Assembly: GCA_964346275.1 (NCBI GenBank)
Contig: CAYFUR010000002.1
Coordinates: 1-64,000, forward strand
Length of the DNA stretch: 64,000 nt
Reading direction: 5' to 3'
Origin: CAYFUR01 sp964346275
GTDB taxonomy: Bacteria > Sumerlaeota > Sumerlaeia > SLMS01
This document shows positions 51,991 through 60,846 of the stretch, piece after piece. Position 1 is the first letter of the stretch. The number at the start of each line of letters is the position of its first letter. Both the position numbers and the translations under genes were made by a program. Below the pieces are notes generated by a model. The model had not been told where the DNA came from and did no database searches. It worked only from the letters and a program-made list of their open reading frames with translations.

Positions 51991-52371
51991 GTGAAAAACG
52001 ACCAACTGACTTCCCGGCAAAAGCGTATTCTGAGAGTTTTTGAGCAAGCTGAAAGCCCCCTGACGACCCAGGAAGCCTGGGATCTGGCCCGGGTAAAGAT
52101 CCCCGGCCTGGGACTGGCCACTGTTTATCGCGCGGTCAGACGGCTGGTTTCCGCTGGTTCGATCCGCCCCGTTGAGATCGCCGAGGAAACGCCGCGCTAC
52201 GAAGCCGCCTCAGGCCCTCATCATCACCACTTTTACTGCCGCCAATGCGGCGGCCTCTTCGATATTCCCCATTGCCCCGAAGGTCTGGACCAATTGATTC
52301 CCCGGGGATTCTCCATGGAGGACCACTCCATCGTGATCTATGGCCTTTGCCGGGGTTGCGCGCATTCCTGA
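51991..52371 (+). CDS. zur: Fur-family regulator, probably Zur
   Basis: The 126-residue protein has the Fur HTH (TTQEAWDLARVKIPGLGLATVYRAVRRL) and the metal region GPHHHHFYCRQCG with a second CRGC at the C-terminus, giving two CxxC motifs for the structural zinc. The GTG start is used; the only ATG just upstream is out of frame and closes within seven codons. The neighbourhood, a convergent znuACB set with 9 bp between the stop codons, favours a zinc regulator (Zur) over iron. Confidence 0.8.
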   Translation: MKNDQLTSRQKRILRVFEQAESPLTTQEAWDLARVKIPGLGLATVYRAVRRLVSAGSIRPVEIAEETPRYEAASGPHHHHFYCRQCGGLFDIPHCPEGLDQLIPRGFSMEDHSIVIYGLCRGCAHS

Positions 52372-52380
52372 CTCTCTATT

Positions 52381-53238
52381 TCAATGAGGGCGCGGACGAA
52401 ATTTTCGGACGAGAAAGACTCCCCCCAGGACCAGCAGATAGCCAATCCCGGCCACCTCGACAATGGTTGCCCCCGCGGGCCACTCCGGCGAGTAGCTGAT
52501 TGCCAGCCCGCCGACTGTATAGATCATGCTGAGCACCATGGCGGCGAGCATCATCTGCCAGAGGCGCTGGGTCATGAGCCCCGCGGTTGCCGCGGGCAGC
52601 GCCAGGAGGGCGATGACCAGGATGATGCCCACAATTTGCACAAGGAGCACAACGGTGAGGGCGATCATCACGAGGAGAAGAAAATGATAGGCCCCGGCCC
52701 GCACTCCGCGCAGCCGCGCCAGCTCCTCCTGGAACGAAATGGCCAGGAATTTATTATAGAACATGAGAACGAGAACCACGAGGATGAAATCCAGTATCCC
52801 CATGAGCCAGAGATCGCTTCTCCCGACCATGAGGATATTTCCGAAGAGATAACTCATCAAATCCTCATAGTATCCGGGCGTCGCCGTGATAAAGGAGATG
52901 CCAACGGCCATGCCGATGGCCCAGAGGGCGCTCAGGATCGTGTCTTCCCTCTGGCTGGCATAGAGCGTCACGAAACCCATGATCAGGGCGGCAAGGAGAG
53001 CCGCCACTGCCGCGCCGAGAAGCGGAGTCGCCCAGTCTATATCGTGAACCCGCGAAAGGTAATGGGCGATTCCCATGCCTCCGAGGACGGTATGAGAGAT
53101 CGCTCCGGCGATATACGTCGAACGGCGCACGACAACAAAACTCCCCATGATGCCACATGCGACAGAAGCGAGGAGCGCCGCCAGCAGGGCATACCGCAAG
53201 AAGGGATAGGCAGCAGCGTCTTGAAAGAATTCGAGCAT
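52381..53238 (-). CDS. znuB: Zinc/manganese ABC transporter permease, ZnuB type
   Basis: The 285-residue permease has about eight membrane helices, starting with FLRYALLAALLASVACGIMGSFVVVRRSTYIAGAISH and the conserved HTVLGGMGIAHY. The ATG at 53238 lies 5 bp after znuC, and a longer upstream frame is rejected. With ZnuA and ZnuC it imports zinc, or manganese in related systems. It is the last gene in the leftward operon znuA-znuC-znuB. Confidence 0.95.
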   Translation of the reverse strand: MLEFFQDAAAYPFLRYALLAALLASVACGIMGSFVVVRRSTYIAGAISHTVLGGMGIAHYLSRVHDIDWATPLLGAAVAALLAALIMGFVTLYASQREDTILSALWAIGMAVGISFITATPGYYEDLMSYLFGNILMVGRSDLWLMGILDFILVVLVLMFYNKFLAISFQEELARLRGVRAGAYHFLLLVMIALTVVLLVQIVGIILVIALLALPAATAGLMTQRLWQMMLAAMVLSMIYTVGGLAISYSPEWPAGATIVEVAGIGYLLVLGGVFLVRKFRPRPH

Positions 53239-53243
53239 GGGGC

Positions 53244-54029
53244 TTAGTGGCGCTCCGCCGCGTGAGGTTCGCTCAGCCGTTCGCTCGGGTCGATCACTTG
53301 GCAGGAGTCCTCGTGGTGAAGCACGGCAAGGCGGTCTCCACACGCTGTATGCAATTGATCGGAGGTCATGTCGGCGGCCCGGTGGATCGAGGAAATCCGG
53401 TTGATGCAGATGATATGCGATGCGTGGCGCGTCACAACAGTGAGGTTGTGGGAGACAAGAACGATGGTGAGATGCTCGTTGAGTTCGTGAAGCAATTCAT
53501 AGAGCCGCGCTTCAACGCGGGCATCCACATCGGAGGTGGGTTCGTCGAGAAGAAGCAGATCGGGCTCGGAAACGAGAGCCTGGGCAATGAGGATGCGCTG
53601 GCGTTCTCCCCCGGAGAGCTGGGCAAAGTGGCGCTTCTTCCGGTCCAGCATATCAACGCGGTCGAGGGCCTGATCCACGGCTCTACGGTCCGATCGCCAG
53701 AAGGGGCCGCCCCAATGGCGGTCGATACGCCCCATGAGGACGACCTCCCCCGCCGTGATGGGAAAGGAGGAATCGAATTCAAATGTCTGTGGGACGTAGC
53801 CAATCCGCCGCCTCGCCGTTTCCGGCGGTTTCCCGAAAACGCGCACTTGGCCAAAGCGCGGCTTGAGAAGCCCCAGCGCGAGCTTCAGCATAGTGCTCTT
53901 GCCCCCGGCATTAGGCCCGACCACGGCGGCCATCGCATGTTCGGGGATCTCGAGCGAGACGTTGTGCAAGACTTCCTGGCCATTATAGCTGAAGCAAACG
54001 TCGCGGAATTCAACGACCGGCTCATTCAT
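53244..54029 (-). CDS. znuC: Zinc/manganese ABC transporter ATP-binding protein
   Basis: The 261-residue ATPase has Walker A GPNAGGKST, signature LSGGERQRILIAQAL, Walker B LLLLDEPTSDVD and the H-loop SHNLTVV. The start overlaps the znuA stop by 4 bp (ATGA), so it is coupled to znuA. Its family pattern with GYVPQ is that of ZnuC/MntB. Confidence 0.95.
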   Translation of the reverse strand: MNEPVVEFRDVCFSYNGQEVLHNVSLEIPEHAMAAVVGPNAGGKSTMLKLALGLLKPRFGQVRVFGKPPETARRRIGYVPQTFEFDSSFPITAGEVVLMGRIDRHWGGPFWRSDRRAVDQALDRVDMLDRKKRHFAQLSGGERQRILIAQALVSEPDLLLLDEPTSDVDARVEARLYELLHELNEHLTIVLVSHNLTVVTRHASHIICINRISSIHRAADMTSDQLHTACGDRLAVLHHEDSCQVIDPSERLSEPHAAERH

Positions 54030-55000
54030 GGCTTTCCTTCTTTATCTTCCTGATCAGAGAGGGCTTTATCGATCTTGCCGGCGACCTGCTTCAGATTCTC
54101 GAGGTAGTTTTCTGCCAGCGGATCGATCACGACAATCTTGGCACCAATGGAATCGGCAATGCTTTCTGCTGTCTTTTTGCTGAATTGCGGCTGGATGAAG
54201 ATGGCCTGGACGTTTTCGCGGCGGGCCTCCTGGATCAGGCGGGTCAGATGCTTGGCTCCCGGTTCCTTCCCACCCGCTTCGATCGCTTTTTGTTTCAGAC
54301 CGAAAGCATCGGCAAAGTATCCCCAGGCTGGGTGAAAGACCAGCATCGTCTTGCCGCGGTGCGGGGCAAGCTGCTTATCGATAGACATGTGCAGAAGAAA
54401 AAGATCGCTGACGAGAGCCGCCCGATTTTTTCCATACACTTCTTTCCCTTCCGGGTCTTCCTCAACCAGCGCTTCATAAACGATCCGCACCTGGTTCGCC
54501 ACTTTCCCCGGATCGAGCCAGAAATGAGGATCACTTCCCTCCTCGTGAGAGTGTCCCCCGTGGGTATGCTCTTCGTGTGCGTGCTCTTCGTGTGCCTGCT
54601 CATCCTCTTCTTCGTGGGAATGGCCTTCCATGCTCCGAAGTTGCAGGCCCTCGCGCATATCGACAATGCGCAGGTCCGGAGCCAGCTCGGATATCCGTTT
54701 CATCAGAACATTCTCGAAAGGTACTCCGATGCGGAGGAAGAAATCCGCATCGGTCAACGCCGCCATCTGCTTTGGCGAGGGCTCATAGGTGGCGGGGCTC
54801 CGGCCGGGAGGCAAAAGGACTTCAACGGAGACGCGATCACCGCCGACGCGTTCGACAATTTCTTTCTGGGGCGGGATGCTGACAACCGTGCGGACCGCTG
54901 GCTCCTGGGCGGAAGCGCCGGAAAGAAGCAGGCTGAGAAAGCAACCGGCCAGGGAAGCCAGGATGCCAGGAGAGGGAGACTTGGCGGATTTACGACGCAT
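54026..55000 (-). CDS. znuA: Zinc ABC transporter substrate-binding protein with His-rich loop
   Basis: The ATG at 55000 follows AAAGGAA. A signal peptide covers about residues 12-32. The cluster A-I fold is seen with a His/Glu-rich loop (about 127-152), typical of zinc-specific members, and ligand His candidates in HFWLDP and HPAWGYF. The site that usually carries the first metal His (GxSPHxYEP) reads PGRSPATYEPSP, with Ala in its place. A Zur-like palindrome lies 54 bp upstream. The 324-residue length is normal. Confidence 0.93.
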   Translation of the reverse strand: MRRKSAKSPSPGILASLAGCFLSLLLSGASAQEPAVRTVVSIPPQKEIVERVGGDRVSVEVLLPPGRSPATYEPSPKQMAALTDADFFLRIGVPFENVLMKRISELAPDLRIVDMREGLQLRSMEGHSHEEEDEQAHEEHAHEEHTHGGHSHEEGSDPHFWLDPGKVANQVRIVYEALVEEDPEGKEVYGKNRAALVSDLFLLHMSIDKQLAPHRGKTMLVFHPAWGYFADAFGLKQKAIEAGGKEPGAKHLTRLIQEARRENVQAIFIQPQFSKKTAESIADSIGAKIVVIDPLAENYLENLKQVAGKIDKALSDQEDKEGKP

Positions 55001-55053
55001 TTGATGGTTCCTTTCGGCGGTCTGTTCGAACAACATGTTCTTCGCCTTCTGAG

Positions 55054-55068
55054 TGAGAACGATTCTCA
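55054..55068. promoter_or_regulatory. Fur/Zur-type palindrome upstream of znuA
   Basis: TGAGAA-CGA-TTCTCA is a perfect 6-bp inverted repeat with a 3-base centre, of the type bound by Fur-family regulators. It lies just upstream of znuA in its promoter region and shares TGAGAATCG with the site before the zur-like gene. Confidence 0.65.
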
Positions 55069-55115
55069 TTGTCTTCGTTCCCCCGTTGCAAGAGTGAAAC
55101 CAGCCGGCCCGCTCC

Positions 55116-55145
55116 AAAAAAGGCGCGCCCAAGGAAGGGCGCGCC
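55116..55145 (-). terminator. Rho-independent terminator for the DUF1338 gene
   Basis: GGCGCGCCC (55122-55130) pairs perfectly with GGGCGCGCC (55137-55145) around AAGGAA. On the minus strand TTTTTT (55121-55116) follows the stem. It separates the lysine gene from znuA. Confidence 0.9.
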
Positions 55146-55173
55146 TGAAGGCGTCCGTCTGGCCGGAATGGGA

Positions 55174-55980
55174 TCAGCTGCCGGGCTTGACGTTCGTGGA
55201 TTCGAAAATCTTGTCGGCGCTGGCAGCCACGAACCCCTGATAGAGTTCGCCGTCGGGCTTGCGGAAGCGCTCGGCGAATTCGTAATAGCAACTCCGGATG
55301 GTGTGCTTCTCGCCGCCGGCGAATTCCATTTCGACTTCGTCGGCCATGGTCGAGCCCTGCTTCAGCAGCACGTCCTTGCTCCCCTTGATACGCCCCCCGC
55401 TGGTGTTCAGCTTAAAGCCTTGGGACTCAATGAAATCAGCCAGATCTTCGATGCTGTCGAGCGTTTTGAGTTCGTTCACGCTAATGGTGAAGTGATTGGC
55501 TCGCAGGCCCATGGCAGCGACCCAGGCTGCGTATTCGCTCTCTTCGAGCAATTCCTGGTACTTTTCATAGCTGACCGGTTCCCAGAGGCGTCCGGCCCAC
55601 ATCACATCGGGCTTTTCGACGCGGGCAGGGTCGATCTGGGCGCAGAGGCTCTGAACGGTTTTTTGCAGGCTCTCGCTGAATTCTTCCGTTTTCAGCTCGC
55701 TCAGGAAAACGCGGGGATGCCCCTCGGGATGGATATATCCATAGGCGCGGAGCTTCTTTTCTTTAAAGTCGTAGGGCTCGTATCGCTGATAACCGACACC
55801 AAGAATGTGCTTTTCAAGGGATTCCAGGTTGATGGGAGCGATGTTATAGGTCCGGAAGGCGATATGATCGTTCTGGACGGTTTCGCCGCGGGCTTCCACG
55901 GCGTCGTGGAGTTTCTTGGCGAGCGGGGCGATGGTGGTGTAGTCATGCCACAGGTTTTTGAAGAACTCTTCGGGAGTCAT
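55174..55980 (-). CDS. DUF1338 short-form 2-oxoadipate dioxygenase/decarboxylase-like
   Basis: The 268-residue protein is the DUF1338 family, whose member HglS converts 2-oxoadipate to D-2-hydroxyglutarate in lysine breakdown (established for Pseudomonas). The metal triad is visible: H39 in DHIAFRTYN, H163 in RANHFTISVN and E234 in CYYEFAERF, with R43 the substrate-binding Arg. HglS is about 460 residues, while short forms of about 265 residues are known, so this is the short form. It is near the lysine aminotransferase and dehydrogenase genes, which supports a lysine role, but the ATG and its own terminator suggest a separate transcript. AAAGGACC precedes the start. Confidence 0.85.
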   Translation of the reverse strand: MTPEEFFKNLWHDYTTIAPLAKKLHDAVEARGETVQNDHIAFRTYNIAPINLESLEKHILGVGYQRYEPYDFKEKKLRAYGYIHPEGHPRVFLSELKTEEFSESLQKTVQSLCAQIDPARVEKPDVMWAGRLWEPVSYEKYQELLEESEYAAWVAAMGLRANHFTISVNELKTLDSIEDLADFIESQGFKLNTSGGRIKGSKDVLLKQGSTMADEVEMEFAGGEKHTIRSCYYEFAERFRKPDGELYQGFVAASADKIFESTNVKPGS

Positions 55981-56141
55981 TTTTTTGGTCCTTTCTGGGT
56001 TTCTGGGGTTGTATTAACCGGAATGAACAACTTTCGCACCGCAAATCATGGGATTGAACACTTTCCGCATTGTTTCAGGCCAGTCAGAGAGAGAAGCAAA
56101 TGAACCGGCCAAAAAGTAACCCGTGAAGTTCCGGCCCGCAA

Positions 56142-56171
56142 AGAATTTCCGCCCGGAACAAGCCCGGGCGG
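56142..56171 (-). terminator. Possible terminator after the aldehyde dehydrogenase gene
   Basis: CCGCCCGG and CCGGGCGG (56149-56156 and 56164-56171) form a perfect 8-bp stem. On the minus strand the stem is followed by AAATTCTTT, a weak T-tract. Confidence 0.5.
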
Positions 56172-56197
56172 ATCATTCAGGCTGAATCGGCGAAGGA

Positions 56198-57826
56198 TCA
56201 GTTTTCCATGTGGGGGAGCATTTCCGCCATGAAGTCCTCTCCGGCGCCGCCGGCGACTTCCTCCACGTCCATCTGGGCAAGCTGGAGGCCGCCGGAATCG
56301 TCGATATTCACGCACTGCCATTTGGTGTAAGCATCGATGACCCAGATGCCGCTTTCCCGCGTGCCGTTGCCGGACCAGCCATTGCCACCGAAGGGAAGAT
56401 GCGCTTCGGCGCCGCTGGTGGTGTTGTTGATCGAGGACATGCCGGCGGTGATTTCGCTTTTAAAGCGCGTACGGTAAACCGGGTTGTCTGTATAGATCGC
56501 GGAGGACAGGCCATAGGGGGTGCCATTGGCGGCTTCCATGGCCTCGTCGAAGTCCTTGACGCGGATGATGCTGAAGGTCGGGCCGAAGATTTCCGTCTGG
56601 GCCAGCTCGTCGGTGATCTTCACATTGTCGTAAAGCGTGGGGGTGACAAAGTAGCCCTTCTTGGGGTCGCCGATGAAATTCTTCGGCTTGTTGCGCGATG
56701 TGATGCGCTCGCCTTTGAGCAGGGCCTTCGCGGATTTCGATTTCTTCGCCATCTTGTGATGGTTCAGGTAGTTCGTCATGAACTTCTCGTTGATCATCGG
56801 GCCATAGCTGATGTCTTCGCTCAGGCTCGGGTCTCCAATGACCAGGTTGTCCTTCACGAAAGAGAGGAATTTCTTCACGAATTTATCCGCGATTTTCTTA
56901 TGAAGAATGAGGTTTCCAAGTGACGTGCAGCGCTGGCCGCCAGTGCCGTAGCCGGAAAAGAAGGCGCCTTCCACGGCGGCGTTCAGATTGGCGTCCTCCA
57001 TGACGATCATGGGGTTCTTGCCGCCAAGCTCCAGGCTGGGGACCTGGAGGTTGCGCCCCGCGATCTCGCCAACTTTGCGGCCGACTTTCGTGCTGCCGGT
57101 AAAGCTGATCTTATCGATCAAGCCCTTGTCGATTCCGTTGAGGATGGCCTCGCCGGTGGGATCGCCAGGGCCATGGAGGACGTTGAGAACTCCGGGGGGA
57201 AGACCGGCGGCTTCGAACAACCTGGCGAATGCAAAGCCAATGACGGGGGTCATTTCGCTGGGCTTCCAGATCGCCGCATTTCCGCAGAGGATGGCGGGAA
57301 TCAGTTTCCAGGAGGGCACGGCAACGGGGAAGTTGCAGGCCGTGATCATGGCGCAGACACCGATCGGCCGGCGGAAGGTCTCTAACTCTTTCATCCGCAG
57401 TTCACTCGGAACCGTCTGGCCGTATAGACGGCGGCCTTCGCTTGCGAAGAAGGTTGCCGTATCAATCGCTTCCTGAACTTCGCCGCGGGACTCGAAAACC
57501 GGTTTGCCCATTTCACGGGAAAGAATGTGCGACAGCGTTTCTTTCTGTTCGCGCAAAAGCTGGCCAAGCTTATGAATCACTTCGCCGCGCACCGGCGCCG
57601 GCGTCGACCGCCATTGATAGAAGGCTTCCCGCGCGGCGGCACACGCCTGGTTGACCTCGCGCGGGCCGGCGACGGGAAAATCTCCGATCACATCCTCCAG
57701 ATGGGAGGGGTTGAGCGACTTAAAGCGGTCCTTCGACTTCTCGCCGACCAGCTTGCCACCAATCAAGTGGCCACCGACCAAGGTTTTGCCATACCGGGCG
57801 CCTCCCGGATTTTCGTTCATTGCCAT
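56198..57826 (-). CDS. Aldehyde dehydrogenase, probable aminoadipate-semialdehyde dehydrogenase
   Basis: The 542-residue NAD(P)-dependent dehydrogenase has the catalytic Glu in LELGGKNPM and the catalytic Cys in GTGGQRCTSLGN. The family is ALDH7/AmaB-like: it is beside lysine 6-aminotransferase, whose product is 2-aminoadipate-6-semialdehyde, and it would oxidise that to 2-aminoadipate. ATG at 57826 is chosen because AGAGGACAGG is directly upstream. A C-terminal extension of about 50 residues after the catalytic region is longer than usual. The general ALDH call is secure; substrate is inferred from context. Confidence 0.85.
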   Translation of the reverse strand: MAMNENPGGARYGKTLVGGHLIGGKLVGEKSKDRFKSLNPSHLEDVIGDFPVAGPREVNQACAAAREAFYQWRSTPAPVRGEVIHKLGQLLREQKETLSHILSREMGKPVFESRGEVQEAIDTATFFASEGRRLYGQTVPSELRMKELETFRRPIGVCAMITACNFPVAVPSWKLIPAILCGNAAIWKPSEMTPVIGFAFARLFEAAGLPPGVLNVLHGPGDPTGEAILNGIDKGLIDKISFTGSTKVGRKVGEIAGRNLQVPSLELGGKNPMIVMEDANLNAAVEGAFFSGYGTGGQRCTSLGNLILHKKIADKFVKKFLSFVKDNLVIGDPSLSEDISYGPMINEKFMTNYLNHHKMAKKSKSAKALLKGERITSRNKPKNFIGDPKKGYFVTPTLYDNVKITDELAQTEIFGPTFSIIRVKDFDEAMEAANGTPYGLSSAIYTDNPVYRTRFKSEITAGMSSINNTTSGAEAHLPFGGNGWSGNGTRESGIWVIDAYTKWQCVNIDDSGGLQLAQMDVEEVAGGAGEDFMAEMLPHMEN

Positions 57827-57866
57827 CAGCCTGTCCTCTCTTCTCACATTGGGGATTGGATCTGGA

Positions 57867-59213
57867 TTACAGAGTCCGCTCTCTGGGGATGTCGACCGCT
57901 TTCAAGGTCCGTTCGAGGATTTCCATGGCCTCGTCGATCTCGTCGTCGGCCACGTTCAGTGGCGGGCGGAAACGCAAGCTGGTTTCGCCACAGACGAGCC
58001 CCATGACGCCGTTCTCCATCAATTTATCGACCACATTGCTGCGGACACCGGGATGCAGCAAGTCGCAGGCAACGAAGAGCCCAAGCCCGCGGACATTGGT
58101 GATCACCTCGGTGCGCTCCTCGATGCCTTTCAGCATTTCAACCATCTTCTTGCCCTGTTTCCGGGCGTTTTCGAAGAGGTTTTCCTGCTCGACGATTTCG
58201 AGGATCTTCTTGGCCCGCACCATGTCGGGAAGGGAAGCGCCCCAGGTGGAGCTGATGCGGGAAGGAACATTGAAGACATTGTGTTCTTCCTCGAGCAATC
58301 GCGGCCCTGCCATGAAACCGCCGACCTGGGCCTTCTTGGCAAAGGCGAAGAGATCGGGCTCGACGCCGAGAGCCTGCCAGGCCCACGCCTCTCCGCACAT
58401 GCCGCAGCCTGTCTGGACTTCGTCGAAAATCAGAAGGATATCATTTTGATCGGCCACTTCGCGCAGGTAGCGGAGGAACTCCGGACGAAAGTGGTTGTCG
58501 CCGCCTTCGCCCTGAACCGGCTCGATGATGATGGCCGCGATATCGTCCTTCCGCTCGCGAATCAGATGATCGATCTCATTCCGAGCGGCGCGTTCGTCTT
58601 CCAGCGTGTCCTCCAGGTTCTTGCCTTCGAGGGGGAACCGCATTTTGGGGTTCAGGACGCGGGGCCAATCAAACTTGGCGTAATACTTGGTTTTATTCGG
58701 ATCGGTGGTGTTGGTCATCGTCAGCGTATAGCCCGACCGGCCATGGAAGGCCTGGCGGAAGTGGATCACATGGTATCCGCGCTCGCCTTTGCCCTGGCGC
58801 ATGTTCCGGCGCACCTTCCAGTCGAAAGCGGCTTTGAGAGTATTCTCCACAGCAAGGGCTCCGCCATCGATGAAGAAGAACTTTTCGAATCCTTCGGCGC
58901 CAAGGACGCGATGGAAAACCTCAAAGAACTCGTACCATTCGTCGCTGACGTAATCGAGGTTCGCAATTTTGATTCGCGAGACTTTGAGCAACTCTTTCTC
59001 GAACGCCTCTTCCCTGAACCCGGGATGGCTGTATCCGAGGGGCAGCGATGAATAGTGGCAGGCGAAATCGATGATGTGCCTGCCTCTGCCCTTATCGAAA
59101 ATGCGCGAGCCGCGGGATTTGTCGAAATCAATAATCGGGGCGGCGGGATCCACCGGCGGCATATGCGCCGCGATGAGCTGATGCAGATTTTCGTGGGTTT
59201 TTATGGAAGACAA
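57867..59213 (-). CDS. lat: L-lysine 6-aminotransferase
   Basis: The 448-residue class III aminotransferase carries FDEVQTGCGMCG (D264 region) and the PLP lysine in FAFAKKAQVGG (K293 or K294). The sequence, including the N-terminal DFACHYSSLPLGYSHPGF and the middle AFDWKVRRN, is that of the Lat family, which moves the epsilon-amino group of lysine to 2-oxoglutarate. The start is a TTG with GAGG eight bases upstream; no in-frame ATG is near. It lies upstream of the ALDH gene, 40 bp apart, as one operon. Confidence 0.9.
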   Translation of the reverse strand: MSSIKTHENLHQLIAAHMPPVDPAAPIIDFDKSRGSRIFDKGRGRHIIDFACHYSSLPLGYSHPGFREEAFEKELLKVSRIKIANLDYVSDEWYEFFEVFHRVLGAEGFEKFFFIDGGALAVENTLKAAFDWKVRRNMRQGKGERGYHVIHFRQAFHGRSGYTLTMTNTTDPNKTKYYAKFDWPRVLNPKMRFPLEGKNLEDTLEDERAARNEIDHLIRERKDDIAAIIIEPVQGEGGDNHFRPEFLRYLREVADQNDILLIFDEVQTGCGMCGEAWAWQALGVEPDLFAFAKKAQVGGFMAGPRLLEEEHNVFNVPSRISSTWGASLPDMVRAKKILEIVEQENLFENARKQGKKMVEMLKGIEERTEVITNVRGLGLFVACDLLHPGVRSNVVDKLMENGVMGLVCGETSLRFRPPLNVADDEIDEAMEILERTLKAVDIPRERTL

Positions 59214-59411
59214 TGGCGTTACCTCATATACGGTGAAGTCTGGGAGATGAATCGTTGCTCCGAGCGCGCAATGTGTTGCATTTGAACCCGCGAAATGTCA
59301 AGCCATCGCTGGCATCGGGGCCCTGCCCACAACGGCCACCTGGCGGGAAGGATGCTTAGCCTTGCGCCCGCCCGAGTTTCCAACAACGGTTTGCCGTCTG
59401 AAAGACTCCTG

Positions 59412-59834
59412 ATGGACGAGGGTATGAGAAGCACGCTTGCAGTTCTCTTGATCGCGCTGGCCCTGTTCGGCTGCGGCCGCCATGGGGCCAATTCGCCGGT
59501 TGCCTCGAAGAAAGACCATTCGGCCGCGCGACCCGCTATGGACCTCGCGCAGCTTGGGGAGCGCCTGGCGATCAGGGAATACCGGATTGAGGCCGCGGGC
59601 AATGCAACCACTCTGCGCGTCGTCCTGGAAAACCTCCAGGAGACGGACCCGCTTTCCTTCGGAGCGCGTGCATCGTTTCACGATTCAAGCAACACGGAAG
59701 TCGTAAAAACGGAATGGACGCGCATTGACATAGCCGCGGGAGCCCGCCATCAATACCTTGCCAAAACGATTCACCCAGAAGCGGAATCGGCCCGGCTCGA
59801 GCTTCTTCCCGTCGAGGATTTGCCCCAGCAGTGA
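59412..59834 (+). CDS. Small lipoprotein, YcfL/DUF1425-like
   Basis: The 140-residue protein has a lipoprotein signal (VLLIALALFGC), a short Pro/Ser/Asp linker and a small C-terminal beta domain (about 60-135) with the DUF1425 pattern of strands and a tolerant NLQETDPLSFGARASFHD region. Two ATGs are possible, 59412 and 59424; the second has GAGGG too close to it. It overlaps the next gene by 4 bp (GTGA), an unusual partner for a permease. The YcfL resemblance is weak. It faces away from the lysine genes. Confidence 0.6.
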   Translation: MDEGMRSTLAVLLIALALFGCGRHGANSPVASKKDHSAARPAMDLAQLGERLAIREYRIEAAGNATTLRVVLENLQETDPLSFGARASFHDSSNTEVVKTEWTRIDIAAGARHQYLAKTIHPEAESARLELLPVEDLPQQ

Positions 59835-60829
59835 CCTATTTTCTTCGTAAGCTTTTCATGAGTGCCCTCACCTTGTGGCTGGTGGCGACCATTTGCTTTA
59901 CACTGACGAAGATGGCGGGAGAAGAAGCGATCTTCGGCGAGAAGAATCCCCCGCCGGAAATCCGTGCTCAAATTGAAAAAAAATATTACCTCGACCGGCC
60001 CGTGATGGAGCAGTATTACCTCCATCTCAGCAAGCTGCTGGTTCTCGATTCCCTGGAAAGCCGGTCGCAACGGAACAAGACTCTTCGCGACATGCTGGGA
60101 GACCACCTCCCCGCTTCGCTGCGCCTTGGTGCGAGAGCGTTGATGCTGGCGATCGTCTTTGGGGTTCCAATCGGGACGATTTGCGCCGTCTATCACAATC
60201 GCATCGCCGACAATACGGGAACCTTGCTGGCGCTGACTGGCGTTTCCGTTCCGAATTTTATTATCGCCAGCCTGCTGATTTTTCTTCTGTGCCGCGAGTG
60301 GGAGTTCTTCGGGGCAAGCATCGGCCCCATGTCTGCCCTGAACTGGGGGCGGCCCACGACACCCGAGATGCTGTATCGAACGCCCGGATGGCTCCATGGA
60401 ATCTGGGATGAAGTCTTTCGGCTGAGGCTTTGGATTCCCGCTGTGGCGCTAGGCGCCTTTCCCTTTGCGGCCATTCTGCGCCTGACACGGTCCTCGATGC
60501 TGGATGCGCTGAACCAGGATTACGTCCGGACGGCGCGGGCTAAGGGAGTGGCCGGATGGAAAGTGGTTTCGCATCATGCGCTGAGGAACGCGCTGACCCC
60601 CGTGGTGACTTATCTCGGCCCCATCACCGCCGCCCTGCTCACGGGATCGCTGGTTGTCGAGAAAGTCTTTGCAATCCCCGGACTGGGCAAATTCTTTGTG
60701 GATTCAGTCAATAATCGCGATTTGCCCATCATTATGGGCCTGACGGTTTTCTACTCCGCGCTGTTGATTTCCATGAACCTTCTGGTGGATGCGATTTATC
60801 CGATCCTCAATCCCCGCCTGAAAAAATAA
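59831..60829 (+). CDS. Oligopeptide/dipeptide-type ABC permease, OppB/DppB family
   Basis: The 332-residue membrane protein has about six helices and the characteristic permease motif in DYVRTARAKGVAGWKVVSHHALRNAL before the loop that meets the ATPase, then the family's terminal VVEKVFAIPGLGKFF. It starts at GTG, overlapping the small lipoprotein stop. No OppC, ATPases or binding protein follow, which is unusual as this family normally works in complexes of five. It may pair with genes elsewhere. N-terminal sequence has the expected FLRKLFMSALTLWLVATICF signal-anchor helix. Confidence 0.9.
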   Translation: MTYFLRKLFMSALTLWLVATICFTLTKMAGEEAIFGEKNPPPEIRAQIEKKYYLDRPVMEQYYLHLSKLLVLDSLESRSQRNKTLRDMLGDHLPASLRLGARALMLAIVFGVPIGTICAVYHNRIADNTGTLLALTGVSVPNFIIASLLIFLLCREWEFFGASIGPMSALNWGRPTTPEMLYRTPGWLHGIWDEVFRLRLWIPAVALGAFPFAAILRLTRSSMLDALNQDYVRTARAKGVAGWKVVSHHALRNALTPVVTYLGPITAALLTGSLVVEKVFAIPGLGKFFVDSVNNRDLPIIMGLTVFYSALLISMNLLVDAIYPILNPRLKK

Positions 60830-60846
60830 CGGGAGGCTCAAGAGGA

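Noticed and set aside
55001..55291. Long N-terminal extension of the znuA gene
   Set aside because: The extension would cover the Zur-like palindrome and the terminator of the neighbour. The start at 55000 has AAAGGAA and begins a normal signal peptide.
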